Shown here in pieces: positions 16,686-24,218 of a stretch of 39,939 nucleotides of DNA. Where the stretch lies: positions 1 through 39,939 of the forward strand of contig NZ_LZJC01000130.1 of assembly GCF_001666755.1 (NCBI RefSeq). Direction: 5' to 3'. Numbering within the stretch: the first letter of the stretch is position 1; each line of letters starts with the position of its first letter. A program made the translations under genes and the position numbers. The stretch comes from Mycobacterium sp. E1214. GTDB taxonomy: Bacteria; Actinomycetota; Actinomycetes; Mycobacteriales; Mycobacteriaceae. The notes beneath the pieces were generated by a model. It was not told where the DNA came from, did no database searches, and saw only the letters and a program-made list of their open reading frames with translations.

Positions 16686-17784
16686 GCGGGAGCGCGCTGC
16701 CCGCATGCCGGACGCGGTTGCCGCCGGCCCGCTTCGCCTCGTACATCGCCCCGTCAGCCGCTTCGACGAGCTGCTCGACGATGGTGCGCTCCGCGCCGTC
16801 CGCCTCCGGCGGCACCCGCCCGCTGCTGACCCCGAAGCTGGCCGTCACGGCCCACGGTGTGGCGGCGATCGCCCGGCGCATCGCCTCGGCGGTCTCGAGG
16901 GCCTTCGGGGTGTCGACCGCGGCGGCGACCAGAAACTCCTCACCGCCGACGCGGGCGAGCACCATGCCACCGTCGCTGGTGCTGCGGAGCTGGTCTGCCA
17001 CGGCCACCAAGATGCGGTCGCCGGTCGCGTGGCCGTAGGTGTCGTTGATGCCCTTGAAGCCGTCCAGGTCGAGCATCAAGACGCTCAGGCACCGCACGCG
17101 ATGTTCGACGGCCAACAACTTGCAGGCCGAGCGATAGAACCCGCGGCGGTTGCGCAATCCGGTCAACGGATCCGTCGACGACTTCAGGGCGTCGACGGAC
17201 AGCCAGTGGACGAGTATCTGCCCGCAAAACGGCACGGCCAGGATGCCCGCGCTGAGCAACATCAGCTTGGCCGCCGCCATCGACGCGTCGCCGGCGGCGG
17301 CGATCCGCACGGCGCACGCCGCGGCGGTGCCCAAAGCGGTGCCCAGGGTGAACACCAGCAGCCGGGCCGAATGGAAGAACGCGACGTAACCCGCGAGCCC
17401 GCCGAACGCCGCGCAGCCCAGCATGCCGCTGCGCGGATCATGCTCGACCAGGCACACCGCCGCGATGCCCAGCGATCCCACCACCGAGAACGCCCGCGAC
17501 TGCGTTCGTGTCGGCCAGCGGAGCAACCACACCGCCGCGAGGCCGGACATGCCGACGGCGAAGCCGATAGCGACCGCGTGGTCCACCCTGGTCGACGGAC
17601 CCGACGGGCTGGTCAGCATCAACGACGTGGCCGCGGCCAGGGTGAGAAGAATCGTGACCAGCAGGTAGCGGACGCAGGGCTTGAGTCGGCGCGCCGCCAA
17701 GTAGTCCGACAGCCACTCGTAGTGGTCGGGTTGCCGCCACCACACGCCGATCCAGTGCACTCCGACGCCCCCTGGTCTGTTCAC
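16675..17784 (-). CDS. membrane-bound diguanylate cyclase (GGDEF)
   Basis: A 369-residue protein. About six hydrophobic helices fill residues 38-195 (LLVTILLTLAAATSLML, AIGFAVGMSGLAAVWLL, and others). A GGDEF domain follows (205-369) with DPLTGLRNRRGF, DLDGFKGINDTYGH and the active-site loop GGEEF at 280-284. It should make cyclic di-GMP from two GTP. The product-inhibition RxxD motif normally nine residues before GGEEF is absent. The GTG at 17784 gives the listed start; GTG 17745, which aligns with the start of its paralogue at 31643-32698, is an alternative. The two share the N-terminal pattern W-x-x-x-Y-L, RWPTR, the six-helix layout and the C-terminal MYEAKRAGGN. No partner gene is obvious. 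Confidence 0.88.
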   Translation of the reverse strand: MNRPGGVGVHWIGVWWRQPDHYEWLSDYLAARRLKPCVRYLLVTILLTLAAATSLMLTSPSGPSTRVDHAVAIGFAVGMSGLAAVWLLRWPTRTQSRAFSVVGSLGIAAVCLVEHDPRSGMLGCAAFGGLAGYVAFFHSARLLVFTLGTALGTAAACAVRIAAAGDASMAAAKLMLLSAGILAVPFCGQILVHWLSVDALKSSTDPLTGLRNRRGFYRSACKLLAVEHRVRCLSVLMLDLDGFKGINDTYGHATGDRILVAVADQLRSTSDGGMVLARVGGEEFLVAAAVDTPKALETAEAMRRAIAATPWAVTASFGVSSGRVPPEADGAERTIVEQLVEAADGAMYEAKRAGGNRVRHAGSALPPRR

Positions 17785-17930
17785 GCGTGGTGTTTGCCAG
17801 CAGCGCGGGCGAACGGTCGTATGTTACGTCGCGCCGCAGGACACGGCGGCGCTTTGACGATCAGCGCGGCGGATTGCGAGTTGCGGGCGCCGTTTCAGCG
17901 CATCGAAACAACTCGGGGCGCGACGGGCAG

Positions 17931-18413
17931 TCACGCCGACTGGCGCTTGGCCCCGGAAAAGGCGACCGGCCAATCCTGGGACTGACCGGTGAAGCGGAAC
18001 TCGAGGCACACGGTCGTGCCGCGGCCCGTGCCCCGGACCGTGACATCGTCGGCAATGGCCCGCATCAGCAAAATTCCCCGACCCCGCAGGGGATTCGCCG
18101 CGAAGTCGGGCTCCACCCAGACGCCGTGGTCAGTCACGCACACCGACAAGGTGAACTGCTTAGGGTCGTAGCTGACCTGCAGCGTCATCAGTCCCGGCGT
18201 GTCCCGCCCGCGGTACGCGTGGTCGGCGCAGTTGGCCAAAGCCTCGTCGGTGGCTAAAACGACGTCGGCTTTACGGTCCGTGTCCAACTCGATGACGTCG
18301 TCCAACCAGCGTCGCAGGTCGCGCCGGAAAGCGGTCACCGCACGCGGATCGGCGCGGGCGGATCTCGTCAGCGTCGGGCGGGCGTCGTCATTGGTGGCGG
18401 CGTGTAAGGACAT
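17931..18413 (-). CDS. RsbW-like anti-sigma factor / ATP-binding protein
   Basis: A 160-residue single-domain GHKL ATPase of the RsbW/SpoIIAB type. The N-box DEALANCADHAYRG (about 76-89), the G1 box VTDHGVWVEP and the G2 box GRGILLMRAIADDVTV are all present. Such proteins either hold a sigma-B/F-type factor or phosphorylate an anti-anti-sigma factor. No sigma factor, STAS protein or phosphatase adjoins it, so it is an orphan and its partner must be encoded elsewhere. Start ATG 18413 is preferred over the TTG at 18422. The next genes on either side are same-strand but more than 100 bp away. Confidence 0.85.
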   Translation of the reverse strand: MSLHAATNDDARPTLTRSARADPRAVTAFRRDLRRWLDDVIELDTDRKADVVLATDEALANCADHAYRGRDTPGLMTLQVSYDPKQFTLSVCVTDHGVWVEPDFAANPLRGRGILLMRAIADDVTVRGTGRGTTVCLEFRFTGQSQDWPVAFSGAKRQSA

Positions 18414-18522
18414 GGTGGCCAACGAGTACCCGAGTCCCTCGCGCGATATACCTCGCGAGCCGGCGCGGGCCGCAAGGGACCCACCATCAGCGGTCGCGCC
18501 CGCCGCGGCGCAGGGGCGTTGG

Positions 18523-18753
18523 CTAGCTTTTTTTGCTCGGGATCACCGAGATGACGATCAGCGTCAGGATGCTGAAGAAGAGTCCGAGGATGCCCCAGCC
18601 CAACGGGTTGCGGCCCTTGAACCCGGCGATGACCGCGCAGATGACGGCGGCGATGAGGCTGCCGATCGCGACGAAGATGCCCTTGATGCCCCGCAGGATC
18701 AGACCCGCCGCTTGCGGATTGTCCTGCGCGGCCAAGACGAGCGAATGCAGCAT
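18523..18753 (-). CDS. small integral membrane protein (76 aa)
   Basis: I do not recognise a function. AGGAGG lies 9 bases before ATG 18753, so translation is well supported. The product has two hydrophobic stretches: GIFVAIGSLIAAVICAVIAG (about 26-45), and GWGILGLFFSILTLIVISVI (53-72). They are separated by a short FKGRNPL turn, so a two-helix hairpin in the membrane is expected. It ends with a lysine-rich PSKKS. Small mycobacterial membrane proteins of this shape are common. Nothing in the context assigns a role. The RsbW-like gene lies 109 bp downstream on the same strand. Confidence 0.7.
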   Translation of the reverse strand: MLHSLVLAAQDNPQAAGLILRGIKGIFVAIGSLIAAVICAVIAGFKGRNPLGWGILGLFFSILTLIVISVIPSKKS

Positions 18754-18854
18754 GACCCCGGCCTCCTGTGATGTGTGCCACGAAGGTTAGCGCACGCGCG
18801 GGAACCGGTGCGCGGGATTCGACTGCGCAACGGTTCTACGGGGCGACGAGCGAC

Positions 18855-19508
18855 TCAATGGTCGAGGAAGGTGACGTTGTCGCCCAGCGGGTTGCGCGGC
18901 ACGTCGAGGTGGTTCGCCGCGAACTCCGGGTCGGAGTAACCGATCGACACGCCGCACAGGATGCGGTACTGCTCGCCGATGCCGAGCTGGGCGCGCAGCA
19001 CTTCCGGGTAGCCGGCGATCGATACCTGCACGCAGCTGCCCACGCCGCGGGCGGTCAGCGCGAGCAGGAAGGTCTGCAGGAACGCACCGACGCCCACGGC
19101 GTCGACATAGTCGAGGTCGCGGTGCATGCAGACGACGCCGGCCATGGGGGCGCCGAAGAAGTCCCAATTTCGCAGCACAGCCCGTCGCCTGGCCTCGGTA
19201 TCGTGCCGCGCGACACCCATCGCGCCGTAGACCAGAGCGCCGAGGTTCTGGCGCGCCGGCGCGAACTCGGCGGGCAGCGACGGAACCTTGGGCGCGGCCG
19301 TATTAGCCTGGGCCAGCAGGGCTTTGGCGACACGATCGCGGGCGGCGCCGGAGACGAAGGTGACGTGCCAGGGCTGGATGTTGGAATTCGACGGCGCCCG
19401 GACGGCCAGTTGCAGCGACTCGGTGACCAGCTGTGCCGGCACGGGTTTGTCGCGAAGGAACAGGCGGGCAGATCGGCGCCCGCGGATGGTGTCTTCCAGG
19501 TCATACAT
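18855..19508 (-). CDS. nitroreductase family protein
   Basis: A 217-residue FMN-dependent nitroreductase. It has the N-terminal RRSARLFLRDKPVP with the FMN-phosphate-binding RRS, then APSNSNIQPWHVTFVSG (about 38-54), and a C-terminal SIGYSDPEFAANHL, PRNPLGDNVTFLDH typical of the family. It should reduce nitroaromatics, quinones or similar electrophiles with NAD(P)H. ATG 19508 lies 15 bp after the upstream quinone-oxidoreductase-like gene, so the two form an operon that looks like a redox or detoxification pair. The substrate is not predictable. Confidence 0.9.
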   Translation of the reverse strand: MYDLEDTIRGRRSARLFLRDKPVPAQLVTESLQLAVRAPSNSNIQPWHVTFVSGAARDRVAKALLAQANTAAPKVPSLPAEFAPARQNLGALVYGAMGVARHDTEARRRAVLRNWDFFGAPMAGVVCMHRDLDYVDAVGVGAFLQTFLLALTARGVGSCVQVSIAGYPEVLRAQLGIGEQYRILCGVSIGYSDPEFAANHLDVPRNPLGDNVTFLDH

Positions 19509-19523
19509 CGGGGGTTCGCCGGC

Positions 19524-20459
19524 CTAGTCGCGGACGACGAGCACGGTCTTGCCGGGCCGGTGTTGGCCGCGGCTCGCGTAGGCCGAGCGGCCCTCGCGCA
19601 ACGGGAACGTGGCGGCGATGGGTACGCGCAGCCGGCCGCCGTCGACCAGTTCGGTCAGGCGGCGCAGCTGTTCTCGGTCGGGGGTGACGACGAAGAAGTC
19701 CGCGACCACGCCGTAGGTATCGGCCAGGCCGGCCGGTGGCGGGGCGGACAGGGTGACAATCCGGCCGCCGCCCCGCACGACGTCGAAACTGCGCCGCAGG
19801 GTCTGGCCGCCGATCGTGTCGATCACGACGTCGTAGGCCCGTCCGGCCGCGTCGAAACGGTCGCGGCGCGTGTCGATGACCCGTGCCGCGCCGAACCCGA
19901 CGAGCAGGTCGCGCGCGTCGCTGCGCACGGTGGCGCTCACCTCGGCGCCCAGGCCGGTGGCGAGCTGAACGGTCAACGCGCCGACCCCGCCGGCGCCGCC
20001 GTGGACGAGGACACGCTCCCCGGGCCGGACATCGGCGTGCTCGACGAGCGCCTGCCACGCGGTCAGGCCCGCGAGCGGGAGTGCGGCCGCGGTCACGTGC
20101 GACACCGTCGTGGGTCGGCCCGCCAGGTCGGCCGCCGGCACGGTGACGTACTCGGCGGCCGCGCCGTCACGGTCGAACCGAATCAACCCGTAGACCTCGT
20201 CGCCGCACGCCACCTCGGTGACCCCGTCCGCCACGGCGGCGACCACGCCGGACACCTCGTGTGACGGGATGGTCGGGGTGCGGTCCACCCCGCCTCGTTC
20301 CCACGTCTCGTCCCAGGTCAACTCGTCGAAGGTGATGGCGGCGGCGTGCACCTCGACGAGAACCTCGCCGGGCGCGGGCACCGGCATGGGGGCTCGCTCC
20401 ACGACCAGGACCTCCGGTCCACCGCGCCGATGCGCCCGCAGTGCGATCATGCCGCTCAT
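19524..20459 (-). CDS. zinc-independent MDR / quinone oxidoreductase-like
   Basis: A 311-residue medium-chain reductase. The GroES-like N-terminus carries PAPGEVLVEVHAAAITFDEL, then SHEVSGVVAAV and GDEVYGLI. The nucleotide-binding motif is LVHGGAGGVGALTVQLA (about 149-165). The catalytic and structural zinc cysteines of alcohol dehydrogenases are absent, which places it with NADPH:quinone/enone reductases. The C-terminal PLREGRSAY and PGKTVLVV are standard. GGAGAGGG lies just upstream of ATG 20459. It heads a two-gene operon with the nitroreductase. Confidence 0.9.
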   Translation of the reverse strand: MSGMIALRAHRRGGPEVLVVERAPMPVPAPGEVLVEVHAAAITFDELTWDETWERGGVDRTPTIPSHEVSGVVAAVADGVTEVACGDEVYGLIRFDRDGAAAEYVTVPAADLAGRPTTVSHVTAAALPLAGLTAWQALVEHADVRPGERVLVHGGAGGVGALTVQLATGLGAEVSATVRSDARDLLVGFGAARVIDTRRDRFDAAGRAYDVVIDTIGGQTLRRSFDVVRGGGRIVTLSAPPPAGLADTYGVVADFFVVTPDREQLRRLTELVDGGRLRVPIAATFPLREGRSAYASRGQHRPGKTVLVVRD

Positions 20460-20518
20460 CGGAACCCTCTCCCGCGGCGCCGCGGCGGACGGTGCCGCGC
20501 GGAGCGTCCTACCCGTCG

Positions 20519-20591
20519 TGCCCCCGGCAGGATTCGAACCTGCGACACCGGCTTTAGGAGAGCCGTGCTCTATCCCCTGAGCTACGGGGGC
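20519..20591 (-). tRNA. tRNA-Arg (anticodon CCT)
   Basis: The minus strand folds as a full cloverleaf: acceptor GCCCCCG pairs with CGGGGGC, discriminator A; D-arm GCTCAGGGGATAGAGC; anticodon arm CGGCT-CTCCTAA-AGCCG; and T-arm with GTTCGAATC. The anticodon is CCT, reading AGG codons. The 3' CCA is not encoded. The gene lies in the 181-bp gap between two leftward coding genes. I saw no repeat of its 3' end in the window, so no sign of an integrated element. Confidence 0.96.
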
Positions 20592-20640
20592 GGACCGGCC
20601 TGAGCTTACCGGCAGTGCGGCCCCGCGCCGGCCACGCTGC

Positions 20641-21459
20641 TCAACGGAGCTCGGCGATCACCTTCGAGAAGTTGTCCATGTGGTTGTCCTGCACGGTGAA
20701 GAACGAAACCCCGTACTTCTCGCGGTATTCGATGAGGGTGTCGGCGATGTCGCGGGGCGATCCGCTCAACACCGAGTGCATGGCCAAGATCTCCTCGTCG
20801 CTCATCCCCGCCGCGTACCGGCGGGTCATCGTCAGGTCCGGCTGGGTCTCGCCCGCGGGCGGCACCGCGGTGATGGCCAAATTCAGCTCGAGCGTGTCGA
20901 AGCGATCACCGGCCGCCGCGCGGACGAAGTCGACGCGTTCGGTCAGCGGGTCATCGGCGCCACGGACGTTCGCGCCGGTCAGCCCGACGATGTCGGCGTG
21001 CCGCGCAGCCAGCGTCAGCACCCGATCACCGTTGCCGGCGATCATGATCGGCGACGACGGGTGATGCTCCTTGAGGTATTTCGTCATGTGCTCGAGGTAG
21101 TCCACGCGGGCCCCCGCGCTCGGGTACGGCAACTCGGCGGCGTCGAATTCCTCGCGCACGTAGCCGGTGCCCAGGCCGATCTCGACCCGGCCGTCGCTCA
21201 GCTTCTCCAGGTCGAGGAGGTCCCGGCTCAGCAGGGCCGGCTTGTAGAAGGCGGCGTTGAGCACGTACATGCTCAACCGCAGCCGGGTGGTGACCATGGC
21301 GACCGCGGTCAGCGTCGGAAATGGCGCGGCCGCACCCAGATGGTCGGGCACACAAAGCACATCGAAGCCGAGGTCCTCGGCGCGCTTAACCTTATCCTCA
21401 AGCGCCGCACGGGATTTGACGAATCTCATGCTCAGCCCGAAACGAAAACCCTTAACCAC
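20641..21459 (-). CDS. LLM-class F420-dependent oxidoreductase
   Basis: A 272-residue luciferase-like TIM-barrel protein of the short F420-dependent group. FRFGLSMRFV at the start is followed by KRAEDLGFDVLCVPDHLG, then RLSMYVLNAAFYKPALLSRDL and GRVEIGLGTGYVREEFDA, and SPIMIAGNGDRVLTLAARHADIVGL. The hydride-transfer substrate is unknown. GTG 21459 was chosen because GGAG sits 8 bases upstream. The frame continues to a TTG at 21489 that has no support. It lies 30 bp after the GGCT/PGA-hydrolase gene and probably ends the mntH operon. Confidence 0.88.
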   Translation of the reverse strand: MVKGFRFGLSMRFVKSRAALEDKVKRAEDLGFDVLCVPDHLGAAAPFPTLTAVAMVTTRLRLSMYVLNAAFYKPALLSRDLLDLEKLSDGRVEIGLGTGYVREEFDAAELPYPSAGARVDYLEHMTKYLKEHHPSSPIMIAGNGDRVLTLAARHADIVGLTGANVRGADDPLTERVDFVRAAAGDRFDTLELNLAITAVPPAGETQPDLTMTRRYAAGMSDEEILAMHSVLSGSPRDIADTLIEYREKYGVSFFTVQDNHMDNFSKVIAELR

Positions 21460-21489
21460 CAAACAACTCCGTTCAATAGATGAGGACAA

Positions 21490-22545
21490 CTACCAGCACA
21501 GTGCCGCTTTCGCCAATCCCCGGATCAGTGCGTTGGTGACCGGCGACAGACCGTCGTCGCCCGGCAGCGGGCTACGCGGGCTGATGCCCCGAACCCGCGC
21601 CGACAGCTCCAGCTGGGCGCCGCCGTCGCGCATCAGGTTCACCGGGTTGCGTGGATGCAGACCCCGCAATTCCGGCGGAATGGCGTCGAGGTCGGTGACG
21701 ACGTGATACCCGGGGATCTCCACGTGTGTGGCCAGGTGCTCGGCCAACGCCCGGTTGCGGCCGCCCGCCAGCAGGTGCGTGCTGCGGCCGATGCGTCCGT
21801 AACCGTGCAGGGACACCCCGAGGTCGACATGGGCGAGAAACTTGGCGAGTTGCGGGGAGGCGGCCGGATCGAACGACGCCGACGGCAGGTGGTGCGGATA
21901 GCGGGCGGGGTGGCGCAGCACGTACAGCGAGGCGCCGGCGGCGTCGGCGGCGCGCTCGGCGATCACGTCGGTCATCTCCTCCAGCCCGCCGCCGTGGATG
22001 GCGAGAAAGCCGAAACGCGAACGCAATCGGCTCTGCTCGATGATCCCGGGCTCGCGTAGCAGCTCGGAAAACGACTGTGGCGCAGGCCCATTCGCCACCG
22101 TTGGGCGTGGCCATCGCGCCGGATCCCAGCGGTGCAGAAAGTCGATCCAGCGTTGTGGGAGTCCGTGGTGCCGGGCGCCGTCGATGATCTTCGGCAGGTA
22201 ATCCGGGCGGGGCGGCCCGGGCTCCACGCGGTGGTCGATGTAGACCCACGCCGGCTCGGGACCAGTGGCGGTGAGCACGGTCAGCCGGTCCCGCCGGTAG
22301 CGCACCGGCACGCCCTCGGCGCTGTCCAGGGTCGCCAGGTCGTCGTCGGAGATGTGCCAGAGCACCCCGTGCACCTGGGTGCCGGCGAACGGCTCCACCG
22401 TCGCCACGCCGCGCTGATTGATCAGCCACTCATGGTCGGCCAGGATTGCCGGTCGTGGATCCGCGGCACCCGGGCAGCGCTGCGTCATCTGGCGCACGCA
22501 GAGGTTCGACCCGTAGGCGAAGTAGGGGTGCCGCCGGCCCGGCAT
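21490..22545 (-). CDS. gamma-glutamylcyclotransferase / poly-gamma-glutamate hydrolase fusion
   Basis: A 351-residue two-domain protein. Residues 1-150 match gamma-glutamylcyclotransferase-like proteins: YFAYGSNL at 8-15, then GVLWHISDDDLATLDSAEGV, then YRRDRLTV. Residues about 165-351 match the PghP/DUF867 poly-gamma-glutamate hydrolase fold: FGFLAIHGGGLEEMTD, then VDLGVSLHGYG and QLELSARVRG. The His-Glu, His and Glu residues of that zinc carboxypeptidase-like site are visible. The pairing suggests processing of gamma-glutamyl linkages, with the second domain cleaving gamma-Glu bonds and the first cyclising the product to 5-oxoproline. That route is inferred. Its ATG directly abuts the MntH stop, so translation is coupled. 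It likely corresponds to the gene beside mntH in M. tuberculosis (Rv0923c, from memory). Confidence 0.82.
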   Translation of the reverse strand: MPGRRHPYFAYGSNLCVRQMTQRCPGAADPRPAILADHEWLINQRGVATVEPFAGTQVHGVLWHISDDDLATLDSAEGVPVRYRRDRLTVLTATGPEPAWVYIDHRVEPGPPRPDYLPKIIDGARHHGLPQRWIDFLHRWDPARWPRPTVANGPAPQSFSELLREPGIIEQSRLRSRFGFLAIHGGGLEEMTDVIAERAADAAGASLYVLRHPARYPHHLPSASFDPAASPQLAKFLAHVDLGVSLHGYGRIGRSTHLLAGGRNRALAEHLATHVEIPGYHVVTDLDAIPPELRGLHPRNPVNLMRDGGAQLELSARVRGISPRSPLPGDDGLSPVTNALIRGLAKAALCW

Positions 22546-23772
22546 TCAGCCAGTCACCGTCAGCCAGATCAGTACCACGTTAAGCAGACTAATCATGACG
22601 CCCACGGCCCAGCCAATAATCGTCGTGACGCGGTGGTTGGTGTCGTTGCCCATCAGCTCGCGGTCGCTGGTCAGCTTGACCAGCGGGAGCACCGCGAACG
22701 GAATCCCGAAGGACAACACCACCTGGGACAGCACCAGGGCGCGCGTCGGGTCGAAGCCGACCGCGAGAATCACCAGGGCCGGGCACAGGGTGACGACGCG
22801 GCGCAACAGCATCGGAATCGACCGGTGCAGCAATCCCTGCATGATCATGGCGCCGGCGTAGGCGCCCACCGACGACGAGGCCAGGCCCGAGGCCAGCAAG
22901 CCGACCGCGAACAGCACCGCGATCGTCGGCCCGAGCGTGCCGTGAATCGCCGAGTAGGCGCCCTCGATGGTCGCGTCGACGCTGTGATGCTGCAGGTTGA
23001 TCGCCGCGATGAGCAGCATGGCGGCGTTCACCGTGCCCGCAACCGCCATGGCCAGCACCACATCCCAGCGCGTGATGCGCAGCAGCATCCGCCGCTGAGC
23101 GCCCTCCTGCGGATGCCCGTGCCGGTCGAGGACCAGCCCGGAATGCATGTAGACGGCGTGGGGCATCACGGTGGCGCCCAGGATGGCGGCGGCCAACAGC
23201 ACGCTCTCGGTGCCGCGGAACCGGGGCAGCAGCCCGCCGAGCACCGCGTCCGACGGGGGGGTCTTGACGAAGAAGCTGGCGGCGAACCCGATGGCGATCA
23301 CCAGCAGTAAGCCGGTGATGACGCGCTCGAAGATGATCTGGCCGCGGCGGTCCTGAATCGCGAGCAGCAGCAGCGCCACCACGCCGGTGATCAGGCCGCC
23401 CAGCAGCAGTGGCAGCCCGAACAAGATGTGCAGGCCGATCGCGCCGCCCACGATCTCGGCCGCATCGGTGGCGATCGCCACCAGCTCGGCCTGCGCCCAG
23501 TAGACCAGCCGGGCGGGGCGGCTCATCCGCTTGCCGATCGCGGCGGGCAGCGAGCGCCCGGTCACCAGCCCGAGCTTGGCCGACAGGTACTGCACCAGCC
23601 CGGCCAGGACGTTGGCCACCACGATGACCCATAACAGCAGGTAGCCCAGCTTCGCGCCGGCGCTGACGTTGGCCGCGACGTTCCCCGGGTCGACGTACGC
23701 GATCGCCGCGACGAAGGCCGGACCGAGCAGGTACCAGTTGCCCCTCAGCGAGCCCTGCGTGCTCTGCGCCAC
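22546..23772 (-). CDS. mntH: NRAMP-family divalent metal (Mn) transporter MntH
   Basis: A 408-residue NRAMP proton-coupled Mn(II)/Fe(II) importer with about eleven hydrophobic helices. The metal-site motif DPGN in helix 1 (AIAYVDPGNVAAN) and MPH in helix 6 (ATVMPHAVYMHS) are both intact, as is GLASSSVGAYAGAMIMQG. GTG 23772 was chosen over the longer frame to 23886 because it gives the usual N-terminus and follows GGGGCGGCAGG. It is the first gene of a three-gene leftward operon. The upstream region has a degenerate inverted repeat AGGTTATCCGAACAT (23813-23827), a possible but weak metal-regulator site. Ortholog of Rv0924c by position and sequence type. Confidence 0.93.
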   Translation of the reverse strand: MAQSTQGSLRGNWYLLGPAFVAAIAYVDPGNVAANVSAGAKLGYLLLWVIVVANVLAGLVQYLSAKLGLVTGRSLPAAIGKRMSRPARLVYWAQAELVAIATDAAEIVGGAIGLHILFGLPLLLGGLITGVVALLLLAIQDRRGQIIFERVITGLLLVIAIGFAASFFVKTPPSDAVLGGLLPRFRGTESVLLAAAILGATVMPHAVYMHSGLVLDRHGHPQEGAQRRMLLRITRWDVVLAMAVAGTVNAAMLLIAAINLQHHSVDATIEGAYSAIHGTLGPTIAVLFAVGLLASGLASSSVGAYAGAMIMQGLLHRSIPMLLRRVVTLCPALVILAVGFDPTRALVLSQVVLSFGIPFAVLPLVKLTSDRELMGNDTNHRVTTIIGWAVGVMISLLNVVLIWLTVTG

Positions 23773-24218
23773 CCTGCCGCCCCTTGTTTTCCCATCACCG
23801 AATAGAGAAGTGAGGTTATCCGAACATCTCGCCGCAACCCGCATCGAGTGCAGGGTCGAAGGAGCCGGCCGGAACCCGGCCGTCACTTGTTATTACCCGG
23901 ACAGTCGCCGGTCATGCGGGCGGTCACCGGCGGCGTTGCGGGCGCGCGGGCACTGTCCCGCCTCTGGCGCAAAAGCGGCCACTGGCGGCCCCGGACGATC
24001 GTAGACTTCCCAGGCATGACCAGGGGGAAGAAAATCCTGCTTGCGTTGGTGCTCGCGGTCGGGGTGTCGACGACGTCGGTGAGCTGTTTGCCGATCGTCA
24101 GCATTCCCAGCTGCCCCGCGGGCGGCGGCCCCGTCGGCTGCTGATCCAGCGCACCGAGCGCTCGGCGTGGTGGACCGCGCCGGTTTGAGCATGCACCGCG
24201 CTCGGGGACGCGGCCCGG
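23773..24218. other. 446-bp region between mntH and the DapB-like gene
   Basis: It holds the mntH promoter on the left, a 42-codon candidate gene (24016-24144) on the plus strand, and a perfect 12-bp palindrome CCGAGCGCTCGG (24154-24165). The palindrome may help end the DapB-like transcript or the small gene. In M. tuberculosis I recall a further gene (Rv0925c, about 245 aa) at this position; no counterpart is visible here. Confidence 0.5.
24016..24144 (+). CDS. small secreted peptide candidate (42 aa)
   Basis: ATG 24016 opens a 42-codon frame beginning MTRGKKILLALVLAVGVSTT, a convincing signal peptide. The short tail VSCLPIVSIPSCPAGGGPVGC has three cysteines. CAGG just before the ATG is a weak ribosome site. 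The sequence around the first Cys (SVSC) is only loosely lipobox-like. If real, the mature product of about 20 residues would be an exported Cys-rich peptide. Function unknown. Confidence 0.45.
   Translation: MTRGKKILLALVLAVGVSTTSVSCLPIVSIPSCPAGGGPVGC

Noticed and set aside
20519..20591. tRNA-Arg as an integration site for a mobile element
   Set aside because: No integrase gene, no repeat of the tRNA 3' end and no composition change were seen on either side.
23773..23900. Manganese riboswitch or clear MntR box before mntH
   Set aside because: No yybP-ykoY-like structure could be recognised, and the inverted repeat at 23813-23827 is too degenerate to name.
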